This document shows positions 25,401-37,400 of a stretch of DNA of 64,000 nucleotides, in pieces. Origin of the DNA: Tetracentron sinense. Lineage: Eukaryota; Streptophyta; Magnoliopsida; Trochodendrales; Trochodendraceae. The stretch lies in the NCBI GenBank assembly GCA_015143295.1, contig CM026556.1:22072547-22136546 (forward strand), given 5' to 3'. Numbering within the stretch: position 1 is the first letter of the stretch; each line of letters opens with the position of its first letter. The notes beneath the pieces were generated by a model. That model ran no database searches, was not told the origin of the DNA, and worked only from the letters and a program-made list of their open reading frames with translations. The position numbers and the translations under genes are program-made.

Positions 25401-28400
25401 AAGAGGGCAAATAGTTTAGTACTGCTTCCGCTCAGGATACTATAAACTGGGTGGTAATAAGAGGTATGTATAGATGGGTCAGATGACGGTCGAGATGCTA
25501 AATGAAGACTGAATTAAGACAATGATGAAAGTAGTGATGTGACACACATATGATATAATGGATGACGTTTTGACATGGGACGTTACCTCTTGTCTGGTCA
25601 TGAATATAAGTATGCACAAAATGGTGGAAGAGGATAGTCCTAAGACTAATATATGATTAAACAATAGGATGAGTAAAATGATTGAATGAAGTTTTTGAAT
25701 TGACTTGAATCAAATAAAATGAAATTTTTTTTTGATGAATTGAATGAATGAATTGAGCAAGTATACTCAAAAAAAGATGCGTCAACTCAACGTGTGTGAC
25801 CCAATGGGGTGAGTGGATAGAGATTCATTTCACTTATCTAGGTTGTAGGGAGCCAGAGCTCATTGGATTAAGATCAAAATGAATCAATGGGTTAACCATG
25901 TGATTCATTTAGAGTCCAGGGTTTTAACCCTCACAACAACTTGTTGACTTAAAAAAGAATAGGAGTGGACCTATCTAGCACTCAAGGCTCACATAGGCTC
26001 CAAAATGGTTAAGTATAGGGATAAGATTGTCCTTATACCTGAACAAATGATGCAGGAGCGGCTTAAACCGGTAACAGAATAGGGATAAGGTAGTCTCTCC
26101 TAATAGGTGTTCTTGATTTATGCCCAAACAAAGACCTATAATCTATATGTTTATGCTGGTGTATGCAAGGTTTTTGTCTAAAAGGTTGATGAGCACTTGA
26201 CCGTATATGTGACTCCTCGGTATAGAACATACCTAAAAAGGGACGATTGGTGTAAGCGGGAAAGACACGTTTACCGGAGATAACCATCCCTCGGTCTACA
26301 ACCAGTACTTTCCACAGATCTTTGAGCTCCAGTATCGGGGATAACCATCCCTCGATTGTAAGCTTACCGGATCCAACTAGATAGGTGAAGGGTTTTTATT
26401 CTATTATGCAATGAATATGAATGCATATGCATCAATCAAAATCAAGAAATGAATAAAAAATAGAATCCTAGGCATGTTGCTACTTGGCAAACAATTGACT
26501 GAGATTCAATGAATGATAGCAAAGTAAGAATATGTACTGAATTAGTGGTATATAAATGAAAGTAAAAGTTTCTGATGTGGTTTTCCTTGTTCAGTTCAGA
26601 CTTAGGTTTTGGCTCGAATGCTGGTTTGCGAAACTAGAGATTCTGGGTTCGATCCCTAGCAGAGTCGCTATGCTGTAGACTCGAGATTTTAACTCCCACT
26701 CTCGATCAGGATTGGACCCGAGGAGAAATAGTGCTAAAAATTCTGAAAAGAGAGAGTCGCCACCTATTTAGATTGTGAGGGTAAATAAAGTCCCTTAAAA
26801 GGTTGGATAAGGCTTTGGTTTGAAAATAGAGTTCAAGGTAAGGATTCATTTGAGTAAGGGGGAGGTGTTAGGCACCCCTAAGCTCCCATCTGCAGATGGT
26901 TACCTACTCCCTAAGTCAGAATTAAAGTGGGGGAAACCATAAGAGAAGCTTGCATTTCATCTATATGCTTGATAGGTATTATATGAACAGTAATATACTT
27001 ATTAATATAAATAGGGACAAGATAGGAGCTCTATCCTAGGTGAGCTGAACCCGATCAAGGTTGCCTACGTATCCATTGTTAGTGGAATCAAGCCACATGT
27101 AGTTCCAGAGGGTAGTTGATTGTTTGATTTGTTGAGTGTTTAGATAGCGGGTGTTTAATAGGCTGAGATTTTTCTTTGGATATTATGGTGTTTTTGAATG
27201 GTTGGGCTCCTATTCAGGAGCAACTTGGGCCTTTTATGCTCTTGTCAGGGAGTATCTGGATAGTTTTAGCTCATGTCAAGGAGCATCCGGGCTAGGTTAG
27301 GGTTTGAACTAGAGGTTCATAGTTCGAATCGAGGTTCGAATAGAGGTTTGGCTAAGGTAAGTGGGGTTTGAACAAGGATTTGAATCGAGATTCGGACAGA
27401 GGTTTGACAAGGTAGACTAAATTTAACCGAAGTTTGGGTAGAGGTTCGATAAGTTAGGCTAAGTTTGAACCGAAGTTCAGGCAGAGTTTCGACAGGGTAG
27501 GCTAAGTTAGCAGTCTAAGTATTTAAAAATAATAAAGTAAATAAAACTAATAAAAGACTAAGCAAAAGAAAAAGTTTTGGCAAGATTTTACCTTCTGGGA
27601 AACTCAAAAGGGTCTTTGAAAAGAAGTCTCGAGAATCGACCATTTGTAATCGACGTTCTCGGGAATCCGGAGCACTAAAGAGGGATTGAAAGAGGAGAGA
27701 GAAGAGAGGAAGTGGAATGGAATGAGAAGTGAAAGAATGGAGTGGGGGTATTTATAGTTTTTCAAAATGGGGGGGCGCTACTTATAGTAGCGCCCCTATT
27801 TGGATAAAAACCCTAAAAAGCGAGGCGACAAGGAATAGCGAGGTGGCAAAATTGGACGAAACTGGGGGGCGCTGTTTGAAGCAGCGCCCCTAGCTTGGTT
27901 TTACAAAATAGCGTGTCGACACGCCAAAAAAAAAGCGCCCCAAAGGGGTCACTATTTAAAACTGTGCCCCTATTAAAGGGGCCAAAAAATCATTTTTTTT
28001 TAAAAAATTTAACTCGCCATGTGTCGCGCTCCGATTCGTCGAAAAGTAGTTTTTTCGTTTAGCCCGAAAATAGTCAAAATTGAACTGATAAAATCAAAAA
28101 AATATTTTAGATAAAACATGAATTTTTTAGCACTTTTAGGGGTATTTTAGTCATTTTACACTCCAGTAGTATTTCGGTCATTTTCTACCGTTTTAAGTCC
28201 AATTTCATTGCAAAAATAGCCAAAATTCATCAAAAAATTTGTAAAATCATTTTGGAAAAAATGAAAAATTTTTGCCTTTTTCCAGGGGTATTTTGGTCAT
28301 TTTTCACCCTAGGGGCATTTTGGTCATTTTTTACCTGATGGGCGTTTTTGGAAATCGAAGCATGTGGAAAGAGGGTTTTAAAGAGGGTTTGGGTTTTTAG

Positions 28401-31400
28401 AGGTTTGCAAAGAGACTAGAGGAGTACAAAATTAAGGTGTTTACAATTCCCAATGAGTAGGATGTCATCTACATAAAGAATTAGGAATACTACCACTCTC
28501 CCACTGTCCTTCTTGTGTATACAAGTTTCCTTTAAATTCTTTTGGAATCCAAATTCTTTGATCAAAAGTTAAAATGTTTGGTTCTAGCTTCTGGAAGCTT
28601 GTTTCAAACCATATATCGACTTATTGAACTTGCATACCATGCTCTCCTAGTTAGGAGCAATGAAGCCCTCAGGTTGCTTCATATAGATGTCTTCATCTAA
28701 CATTCCGTTAAAGAAAGCAGTTTTGATATCCATTTGCTATATCTCATAGTCATGGTGTGCAGCTATAGGTAACAATATCCTGATGGATTTGAACATAGCT
28801 ATAGGTGAAAATGTACCCTTATAATCAACTCCTTGAATTTGAGTATAACCTTTTGTAACAAGTCTTGCTTTATAGATCTCCACGTTACCATCGGCACCCT
28901 TCTTCCTTTTGTAAATCCATTTGCATCCAATTGGTCTTATACCATCTGGTGGATCTACTAAAGTCCAGATGTCATTGTCATAAATAGAATCTATTTCAAC
29001 ATTCATGACTTCATTTTATTGAGATACATCTACATCTAATGTAGGTTCCTGATAAGTATTAGGATATGTATCCTCATCATCAAGGGTAACTAGATAAACC
29101 TTATTATTGTAATACTGCAGTCTATCTGGTGGTCTAGAAACTCTTTCAGACCTTCTCAGTGGAATAGAATTAGGAGAATCAATAGTGGAAGGATTAGGTT
29201 CAGGTTGGACACTGGCTGAGTTGTCTTTCATCTCATGAAATTCAACTTTCTTAAGAAGATCCATTTCTTCCTCCAAGAAAGTGGCATGATTCCTAACAAC
29301 GATTGTTTGGTCTACCTTAGAGTAGAAATAGAAACCCTTAGTTTCCTTTGGAAACCTTACAAAGTTCCATTTTTCTGTTCTAGATTCCAACTTAGTGGGT
29401 TCGAGTTTGTGAACATGCACAGGACAACCCCATACCCTTAGATATTGTAAACTAGGTTTTTGCCAAGTCCACAATTCATAGGATGTAACGGGTATAGATT
29501 TAGAAGGAACCCGGTTCAGAATGTAAATGACAGTTTGTAAAGCATTCCCCCAATGATAGGAAGGTACATCGGCATGGCTCATCATAGAGCGAACTATATC
29601 TAATAAGGTCCGATTTCTTCTTTCAGAAACACCATTTTGTTGAGGTGAGGCAGGACTTGAACATTATGAGATAATCCCATTATCCCTTAAGTAATTCATA
29701 AAATCGTTGCTGAGGTATTCACCACCTCGATCTGATCAAAGTATCTTTATGGATTTGTCTGTTTGATTCTCAACTTCTAATCTGAATTCTTTGAACTTTT
29801 CAAAGGTATTAGATTTGTGTTGCATAAAATAGACATATTCATATTTAGAATAGTCATCAGTAAATGGGACAAAATATCGGTATTGCCCTAGTGCAACAAT
29901 GTTAAATGGACCACATACATCACTATGTATGAGTCTCAACTTGTCTTCAGCTCTGCCTACCTTTCTAGGGTAAGGCTTCTTGGTCATCTTCCCTTTGAGA
30001 CAAGACTCACAAGTAGGGAGTGGTTCTACCTTGATGAATTCAAGGAGACCATCTTTTACCAACCTCTTGATCCTATTAAGATTAATATGACCAAGTCTCT
30101 TATGTCAAAGATAAGTAAACTCTGTGCAATGTCTCTTCATTCCAGACATTCTAGATGATAAAGCATTGTCACTTTGCAGACATTCATTATTTACCAAAGG
30201 AAATATTAAATAAAGACCATTAATGAGATTACCAGTAATCAAGATTATTCCATCTTTCTTAATTTTAACCATTAAATTAAAAAAATAGAGAATTCACAAA
30301 GTAAAAGTCTAGATACTGAAATCAAATTTCTGTGTGCAGAAGACACATAAAAATAGTCTTCTAAAATTAATGTCTTTCCATTAGGTAAATAAAGAGTAAA
30401 CAAGTCAATTGATTTCACTGCAACATTTGCACCCGAGCCAACTTTAAGCTTTTGCTCCTGTTTGGTCGGCTTTCGGGTTTCCTTGAACCCCTGCAAATAA
30501 TTGCAAACATGTACAGTGGATCCAGAATCTACACACTATGAGTTAGGAAGAGCATCCAGAATTTTGACTCAATAGTAATCAATACTTCAAAGTATCTGAT
30601 ACCTTGAGTATTGCCGTCACCCTTCTTAAGAGTTGTGAGGTAAGTCCTACAGTTCCTCTTCCAGTGGCCTATTTTACCATAGTAGAAACACTTTTCCTTG
30701 CCTTTGTTTTCCTTGCCAATATCACCTGAAGAACCTTTGGCAACTCTTGCCTTACCCCAATTGTCTTTAAACTTACCTTTGCTCTTATTCTATTTTCTAA
30801 ACTTTTTAGATCACTTGGAGGTATCCGATTTATCGACTATTAAAGTTTCACCATTTGTCGACTTTTTGATCAAATCTTCTGTAGTCACAAGTGAGTTCAT
30901 AAGCTCACTTAGTGACATTTCACTCTTGTTCATGTTATAATTTAACACGAACACATTGAAGGACGAAGGGAGTGAGTGCATAACAGTGTCAACTTGAGTG
31001 ATGGCATCCATCTCTCCACCAAGAATTTTCAGCTCATTGAATAAGCCCATCGTCTTTATAATGTGCTCTCTGACTGGAGTTCCCTCAACCATCTTGGTGT
31101 CAACAAGGGTTTTCAACTTTATTTGTCGAGCTGACCTATTTTGCTCACCAAACATGTCATGCAGGTTTTGCAAAATGTCAGAAGCCTTATCCATGTGTTC
31201 ATGCTGGCTTTACAAAATGTTAGACATCAAAGCCAGTATGTAACACTTAGTCATCTGATTAAACCTGTCTCATTGCTCTAACTCAGCCTTTTGGCCCAGT
31301 GATGCATCGATTGAAATTCCGGGTTTAGGTGTCTTAAGACATCGGTCAAGGTTATCCGCGGTAAATACTATTCTAATCTTTCTTTTCCAGTCAACATAGT

Positions 31401-34400
31401 TAGTTTCAACTAACTTTTCATCACAAAGAATTTCTGTTAATGGGTGAAGGTCTGTCATGATCTAATCAAATGAAAAATAAGATAGTATTAGGGATCTAAT
31501 GAATTCATTAATTACTATTAGATTATAGGTCTGTTTCTAATAGTATTGCCAATTTTGGAAGTTTCAATTGGCATTGAATACCTAGACACTGGCTTAATGT
31601 AATCCTGCCTTTGGGCACAATATCATATCGCCTTGAATAGGCAGATAGAAACTATCTTCTCCATTTTCACTAATCTCATCTTGTGAATCTTGGAGCATTT
31701 GATCTATTGTCTGATCTATAAGGGATGTTATACTCACGCTTTGGCGTTATTGTACAACATCTCTTATTCATGTGCCCACCTACCATGAAACTAATAAACA
31801 CCTAGCGAAAGCTCACGCTTTGGCGTTGTTACTCCCACTATTTGCTTATATAGTTTTCACCATGTTTTCACATATGTGAGAGGGATTGTGCCTGGCTTTG
31901 GCCTGTTAGCTTACTCACACTCTCCACTATAAGATCACATAGTGTATGGTAGAAGATCATAATACTTAGAGACTTGTCCTTAGTCTTATATACACATGAT
32001 ATATAAGGGCAATTATTTCAACATAATAATTAAACATATTTAATCAATAAATATCATCTCATGATAAAACAAACAAGTATTATTTCATGATAATTAAACA
32101 ACAATAAACATCATATGAGATTAATCGCTATGGGTCAGTAAAAATTAAAATGCATGAATGCAAGAGAATGAGATAAGAATAAAGGTAACTCACAAACTCT
32201 TTTGTGATCCCTTCCTTTATCATCTTATCGAGATCATCATTGCAGTATCTGAAAGTATGTCTCTTTTTAATTTTAGAAAAATAGTTCTTGGGGGGCATAC
32301 ATCGAATCCCAAGATTTGACTAAGATTCTAATTGATTTTATTCAATAAGAGTTAAAAATCACAATTACCTTTGCGACTTTGAAATTGTTAATTCAATTCC
32401 ACGATAGAAGTGATACCGGCAAAACTTCACAAGTGCCAAGTCTCCTTCGCAATCCACATTGACCTTCTTTTTCTTTAAAGCTTTCTCTAATAGAAGCTAA
32501 TGGCCCTTCCAAATATCCAGCTCTAGGATCTTAAAATAAAGATTCAATCTTTATTAATCAAGAACCTTCTTGTTCCTCTTCTTGACCTTCAAAAACTAAG
32601 AACACAAGAGAGAAGAAGATGGGGGAATAGGGGATGACCGTACACCACAAAACAAGGGAGAGAAGGAGTCTTGGGCATGAGGTTATTGAGAGGAGAGGAG
32701 AGGGATTTCCAAAATCTGGAAATTAATAAGTGTCCAACAATATGGATGTTCACCCCTATATATAGATCCATCTTGGATCTTATCCTTATCCTAATCCAAT
32801 TAGGATATCCTCAATTTGTTTCCTTATTGATTTCTCCATAATTAATTAGGATTAATCAAAATAGAAACTAATCTTATTTATTAGTAACAAACTAACCATA
32901 TCCTTATCCTAATCCAATTAGGATTCCTTAATTAGCAAGAAACTAATAGAATCCTTGTCCAACAAAGAATCTTTAACTAGTAACTAACTCTAACAAGCTA
33001 ACTAACCTTATACAATAAGGATATTAGTTATTAGATACTAATTAAATAATAATAACAATTATTATTATTAATACCTCCATGAAGTGGGCGTCCCACCCTA
33101 GGTGGGCCCCACTCCACACGCCCATAAGGGTTCTTAACCCTCTTTGGTCACTTTTTTTATTCTTTTAAAATAATCTCCAATGAGTCCTACCCATTTGGTT
33201 TTTCATATCTAATGTGATTCCACCTTTTAGAGCTTCACTATACCATATAGTGATTACTTAGAGAAATTAATTAATTAAATTAAATTAAATACTTTAAGAA
33301 AGTCCTTGTGTGTGGGATCTAAAGGGATCTCCTATTTCCGGTTGTGGGACTAGATACTCAACCTTTTGGTTAAAGCATTGTTACTAGGAAACACTTTTCC
33401 TATACTCTATTAGGATTATAGAATGTCATCTATATCCGTGGATTTCCACCAATCACAATTAATGTCCATTAACAGAATGTGATTAACCTCCAGAAAATAG
33501 AGAATTACTTGTAGGTATTTCTATCTCAAGATTTATTTATAGATGCATCCCTCCACTTCCAATATTGTTATAACTTATGGGACAATATCTAATACTGTCT
33601 TTAATCCCTGGCTTATATTGAGAACCCATTCTCTTTGATACTTTTAGTCAAACTTGGACTTTCAAAACATTTTAGAAATTCTTTAAAAGAAATAATAAGT
33701 ATAATTACATTTCTTTTATATAGAAAATAAACTCCTTGATAAAACCATTTCATCGATAAATATTAGCGCTGGGTTTTTCAAGTCCGGTTTTGACAAGTAT
33801 CAACACAATATTATTTACTCTGTAAGAGTAGTGGAATCCTTGTTGAGCGTACACACACGTCTTCTAGGACAACGTACATAGCCCAACGAGCCCGTATTTA
33901 GTCCGGTGTGTTGGACATTGATGATTGGCTATATGAAAGCTATATAGGCAAATACTAGAGAAGACGTCGACCTCTCAGGTTTAGAACAATCTGTCAAATG
34001 GACTACCTTAAATATAAAGACAATATACTTCTAAGGGTATCCATTGAGCGATCTTGTTGCAATATAAGTACTTCTTACTTATAAGTACTTCTTACTTATA
34101 TCCACATCTTAGCGATCTTGTTCCTTCTCTCAGTGATTGAGATTCATCACTCCATCATATGGAACTAACAATGTGTAAGTTATTAGGAATACATTGTCCA
34201 GATGTATCCTGATTAACTTAGAACAATTTTAGGTCTACAAGGAATCGGAAAAACCATGTCTCCTTAGCAATCAGTTATCAACTAATTAGATGGTTTTCCT
34301 ATAATGTTACCTAAGGGATAAAGTAGTCTCATCCAATGAGATACTTTTGATATATTCCCAATGTAGAAGACAATGTGTGAATGTAAAATATGTATTTATT

Positions 34401-37400
34401 GATTAAATAGATAAATACAATTCCGGAATGACTTTTGTGGGCATATATGTCTAACAGTATCCTCCTTCGCAGTATCTCCACCAATGCATAATATGGAAAT
34501 AAAATAGCATTAGAGAAACCAGTATTCCATTCCCCCTTTTCAGGGAAACCGAATGAATCTGCTCTTTACAGATTTACCAAAATCCTACTACATATTATCC
34601 TCTAATATGAATGCATGATAAACAATTTATCATGGATTAAATTAGACCCATAACTATAATTCATATAATTAGATGCAAAATGGTGATGGAGTAATTTTCT
34701 GATATTTAAAAAGATTAAAAAATTGATAACAATTATCAATTTGCTCGATAAAATCTATATCTTATATAGATCAAACCCCAGAAAATAAAACAATTGTATT
34801 TTCCTACAAATAATTTTCATAAAATTATTTTTAAAATATAAGATAAGATTTTCTTAAAATTCTACAATATTTTATTCTTAATTTGAATGCAAGATCCTTT
34901 CTCGAATGCAAGATCTTTTCTCGAATGCAAGATCCTTTCATAAAGATTGGTTTTACTATTATTCAAGATTAGTTCTACTATTATCCAAGATTGGTTCTAC
35001 TATTATTCAAGATTAAAATAAAAATTAAGAGAATCGAAAATCCTAAATATGATCTCATCACAAAATAGGGTTTTGTAATTTTTTCAAATAAAATCTATTT
35101 ATAGGAAAAATCATTCATTAATTATTTTAAACAATTAATAAATATATATTAAATGATCAAATCATTTAAAAGGAATTTTCAAAATAACTATTTATTTCAA
35201 AAATAATTATGTCAATATAATACTAGTTTTTAAAATTATTTAATTATCATTATCAAATCTCATTTGATAATATAATAAAAATAATTATTTATTTAATCTT
35301 CTCATGAAAAAATAAAAATAAAAAACTATGAGCATTATTTAAATAAATAGAATTAAATTCATCTCATGAATTAATTCATCTATTTAATTATCATTTAAAA
35401 TAAACAAAAAAATACACCCTAACCATGAGCTTTGATATCACTTGAAGGGAATCCAGATAAAAAATTATGCGGAAAACTAGATCCCGATGATCTTTACACT
35501 ATAGAATACAAATAATTTTATCTACATGTTTTTGTCAAATTACCTCGGTGAATGATATTCACTGGTAAAGCAAAAACCAACTCGAACCGTCAGAACTCTT
35601 TGTAGAGATTTCTCGAAGAAATACTCGAAGCTCGATCCTACTTCTTCGCTATCCCCACAAAGCTTTGGAATCTCAACTTGGTATTATAGAAGCAAAGAGA
35701 AAGAGATAAATTATTGATGTAGACTTTCTATCACCAATAACCTTACAGTTCAAAACCCTAAAGTTGAAAAACCCAACTTAGAAAACCCTATGAAGCTCAC
35801 GAAAATCCAAGGGGAATACCCTTGGGGCTCACGGTTTTTGGAGAGGAGAGAGAGAAAATTGAGAGAGAGAGAGTGCCTCACGGTTTGAGGGGCTAAGGGA
35901 TATTTATAGATTAGGTTCTTCTCCTAATCCTTCTCCAATTACAACTTATCCACTTAGGAATTATTTATTAATAATAACTCTTATTATTAATTAAATAAAA
36001 ACCTAGTTTATCTATAACTACTCTAGTTATAGTAAACCTACTAATTTAAGAGTCATTTTCTCAAAAGGATTTCCTAATTAATGGGATAAATTATCTCCAA
36101 CAAAACTAAGAGTTCTAATCAAATTAGGAAACTACCATAGGGGGGAGTGAGCTTAGGGAGGGCGTGAGCTTAGGGGAGTCATAGACTCCTAGTTGTAATC
36201 CAATTACAACAATATCTCATTGTTCCTTGCTTTCCAAGCATTGGAATTTAATTCCAAAAATAAAAAAGTTATTATTGAATAATTATTCAACTAACCTAAT
36301 CCTAATCCAATTAGGAGAGCTAAAGTGGGCGCCCCACCCTAAGGTTTAAATCCATGGGCTTGGGCTCACATTAAAGGTTCATACTTTATGAGTTTATGGA
36401 TATGAGTCAAACTCATTTCCCCTTTAATTAGGTTAATTAAACAATTACTAATATGATCTTTCAATTTAAATTAACAATTAATTTAAATCATAGATTAACT
36501 TTTAATCTATTTAATCAATCAATGATTAACATTTAATCATTTAAATAATTGATTAACATTAATCAATTTATGAGCTTGTATTTCTTATGTGAGCATCTCC
36601 ACAGATTGCTCTGGGACATTCTAACACTGGCTTACCCAATGTTATCCCATTGACCCTAAATAGGAATTACATCGGAATTGCAAGTGACGTGAGATATCCA
36701 TGTTGCAATTGAATCCCAATATAAGAATATTAACCAATACGGATCCCGCTACATGAACTTTTTAATTCAATTGATCATTCCAATTCCATTATCCCTAATG
36801 GGCATTCGAGATTATTTATACTATCTAACTCATTGCCTATTGCACATCATCCGGGTTTCCAAGACTTTTGATTAAGCCATGAGAAACATTTTCTTATGTA
36901 AAACATTTTGACAAAAGCTTTTTATAAGTATAATATATTTTAATAACAATATATTTCAAACTTATTTTGTTTCAAAATCACCTGCGCATGATTTAAACTT
37001 AATCGACTGTCTTACCCGGAACTTGGATAATCTCTCAAATTACTGAGCATAGATTTCTTATTTGAAATTCATTATGACTTGAACAACTCTCTGACTATCC
37101 AACTGTCACCGTATCATAGTCCATAAGGTGGAGAATACTTTAGTGGAATCAAAGCAGTCATATTATTGCTCAGTTATAAATGAACTCATCAGATTTAAGG
37201 ATCATTGAAACTGTTCAATGTGAATGAGAGACCAACTATCTGATAGTATGTTTATGCAAGAGGTCTCTCATTGAATGCAATCAGTCAGTATACATTTAAG
37301 CACCCATATGGTGATGTGTAGTCTCTCTACTACAATAGTTTGAGATAAAACTACATCTCAACCATTGAGAATATCTTAGCATTGTGGCAGCCATATAAGT

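Larger units (their letters stand above)
9466..28445 (-). mobile_element. Tat/Ogre-like gypsy composite with three LTRs, pol-less (19.0 kb)
   Basis: The insert lies within the copia reverse transcriptase; its ends are TGTAGAC and GTTTACA and are flanked by ATTGC (9461-9465) and ATTCC (28446-28450), a near-perfect 5-bp duplication. Order along the + strand is partial LTR, internal region A, LTR, internal region B holding a foreign solo LTR, LTR. Each internal region has a Gag remnant but no recognisable protease, reverse transcriptase, RNase H or integrase. A CxYHxxxGHxxxxC-type Gag knuckle and a tRNA-Arg-type primer site point to the Tat/Ogre branch. The internal copies look about 95 percent alike and the LTRs about 90 percent. 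Gag is broken in both copies (a few breaks each). Confidence 0.8.
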
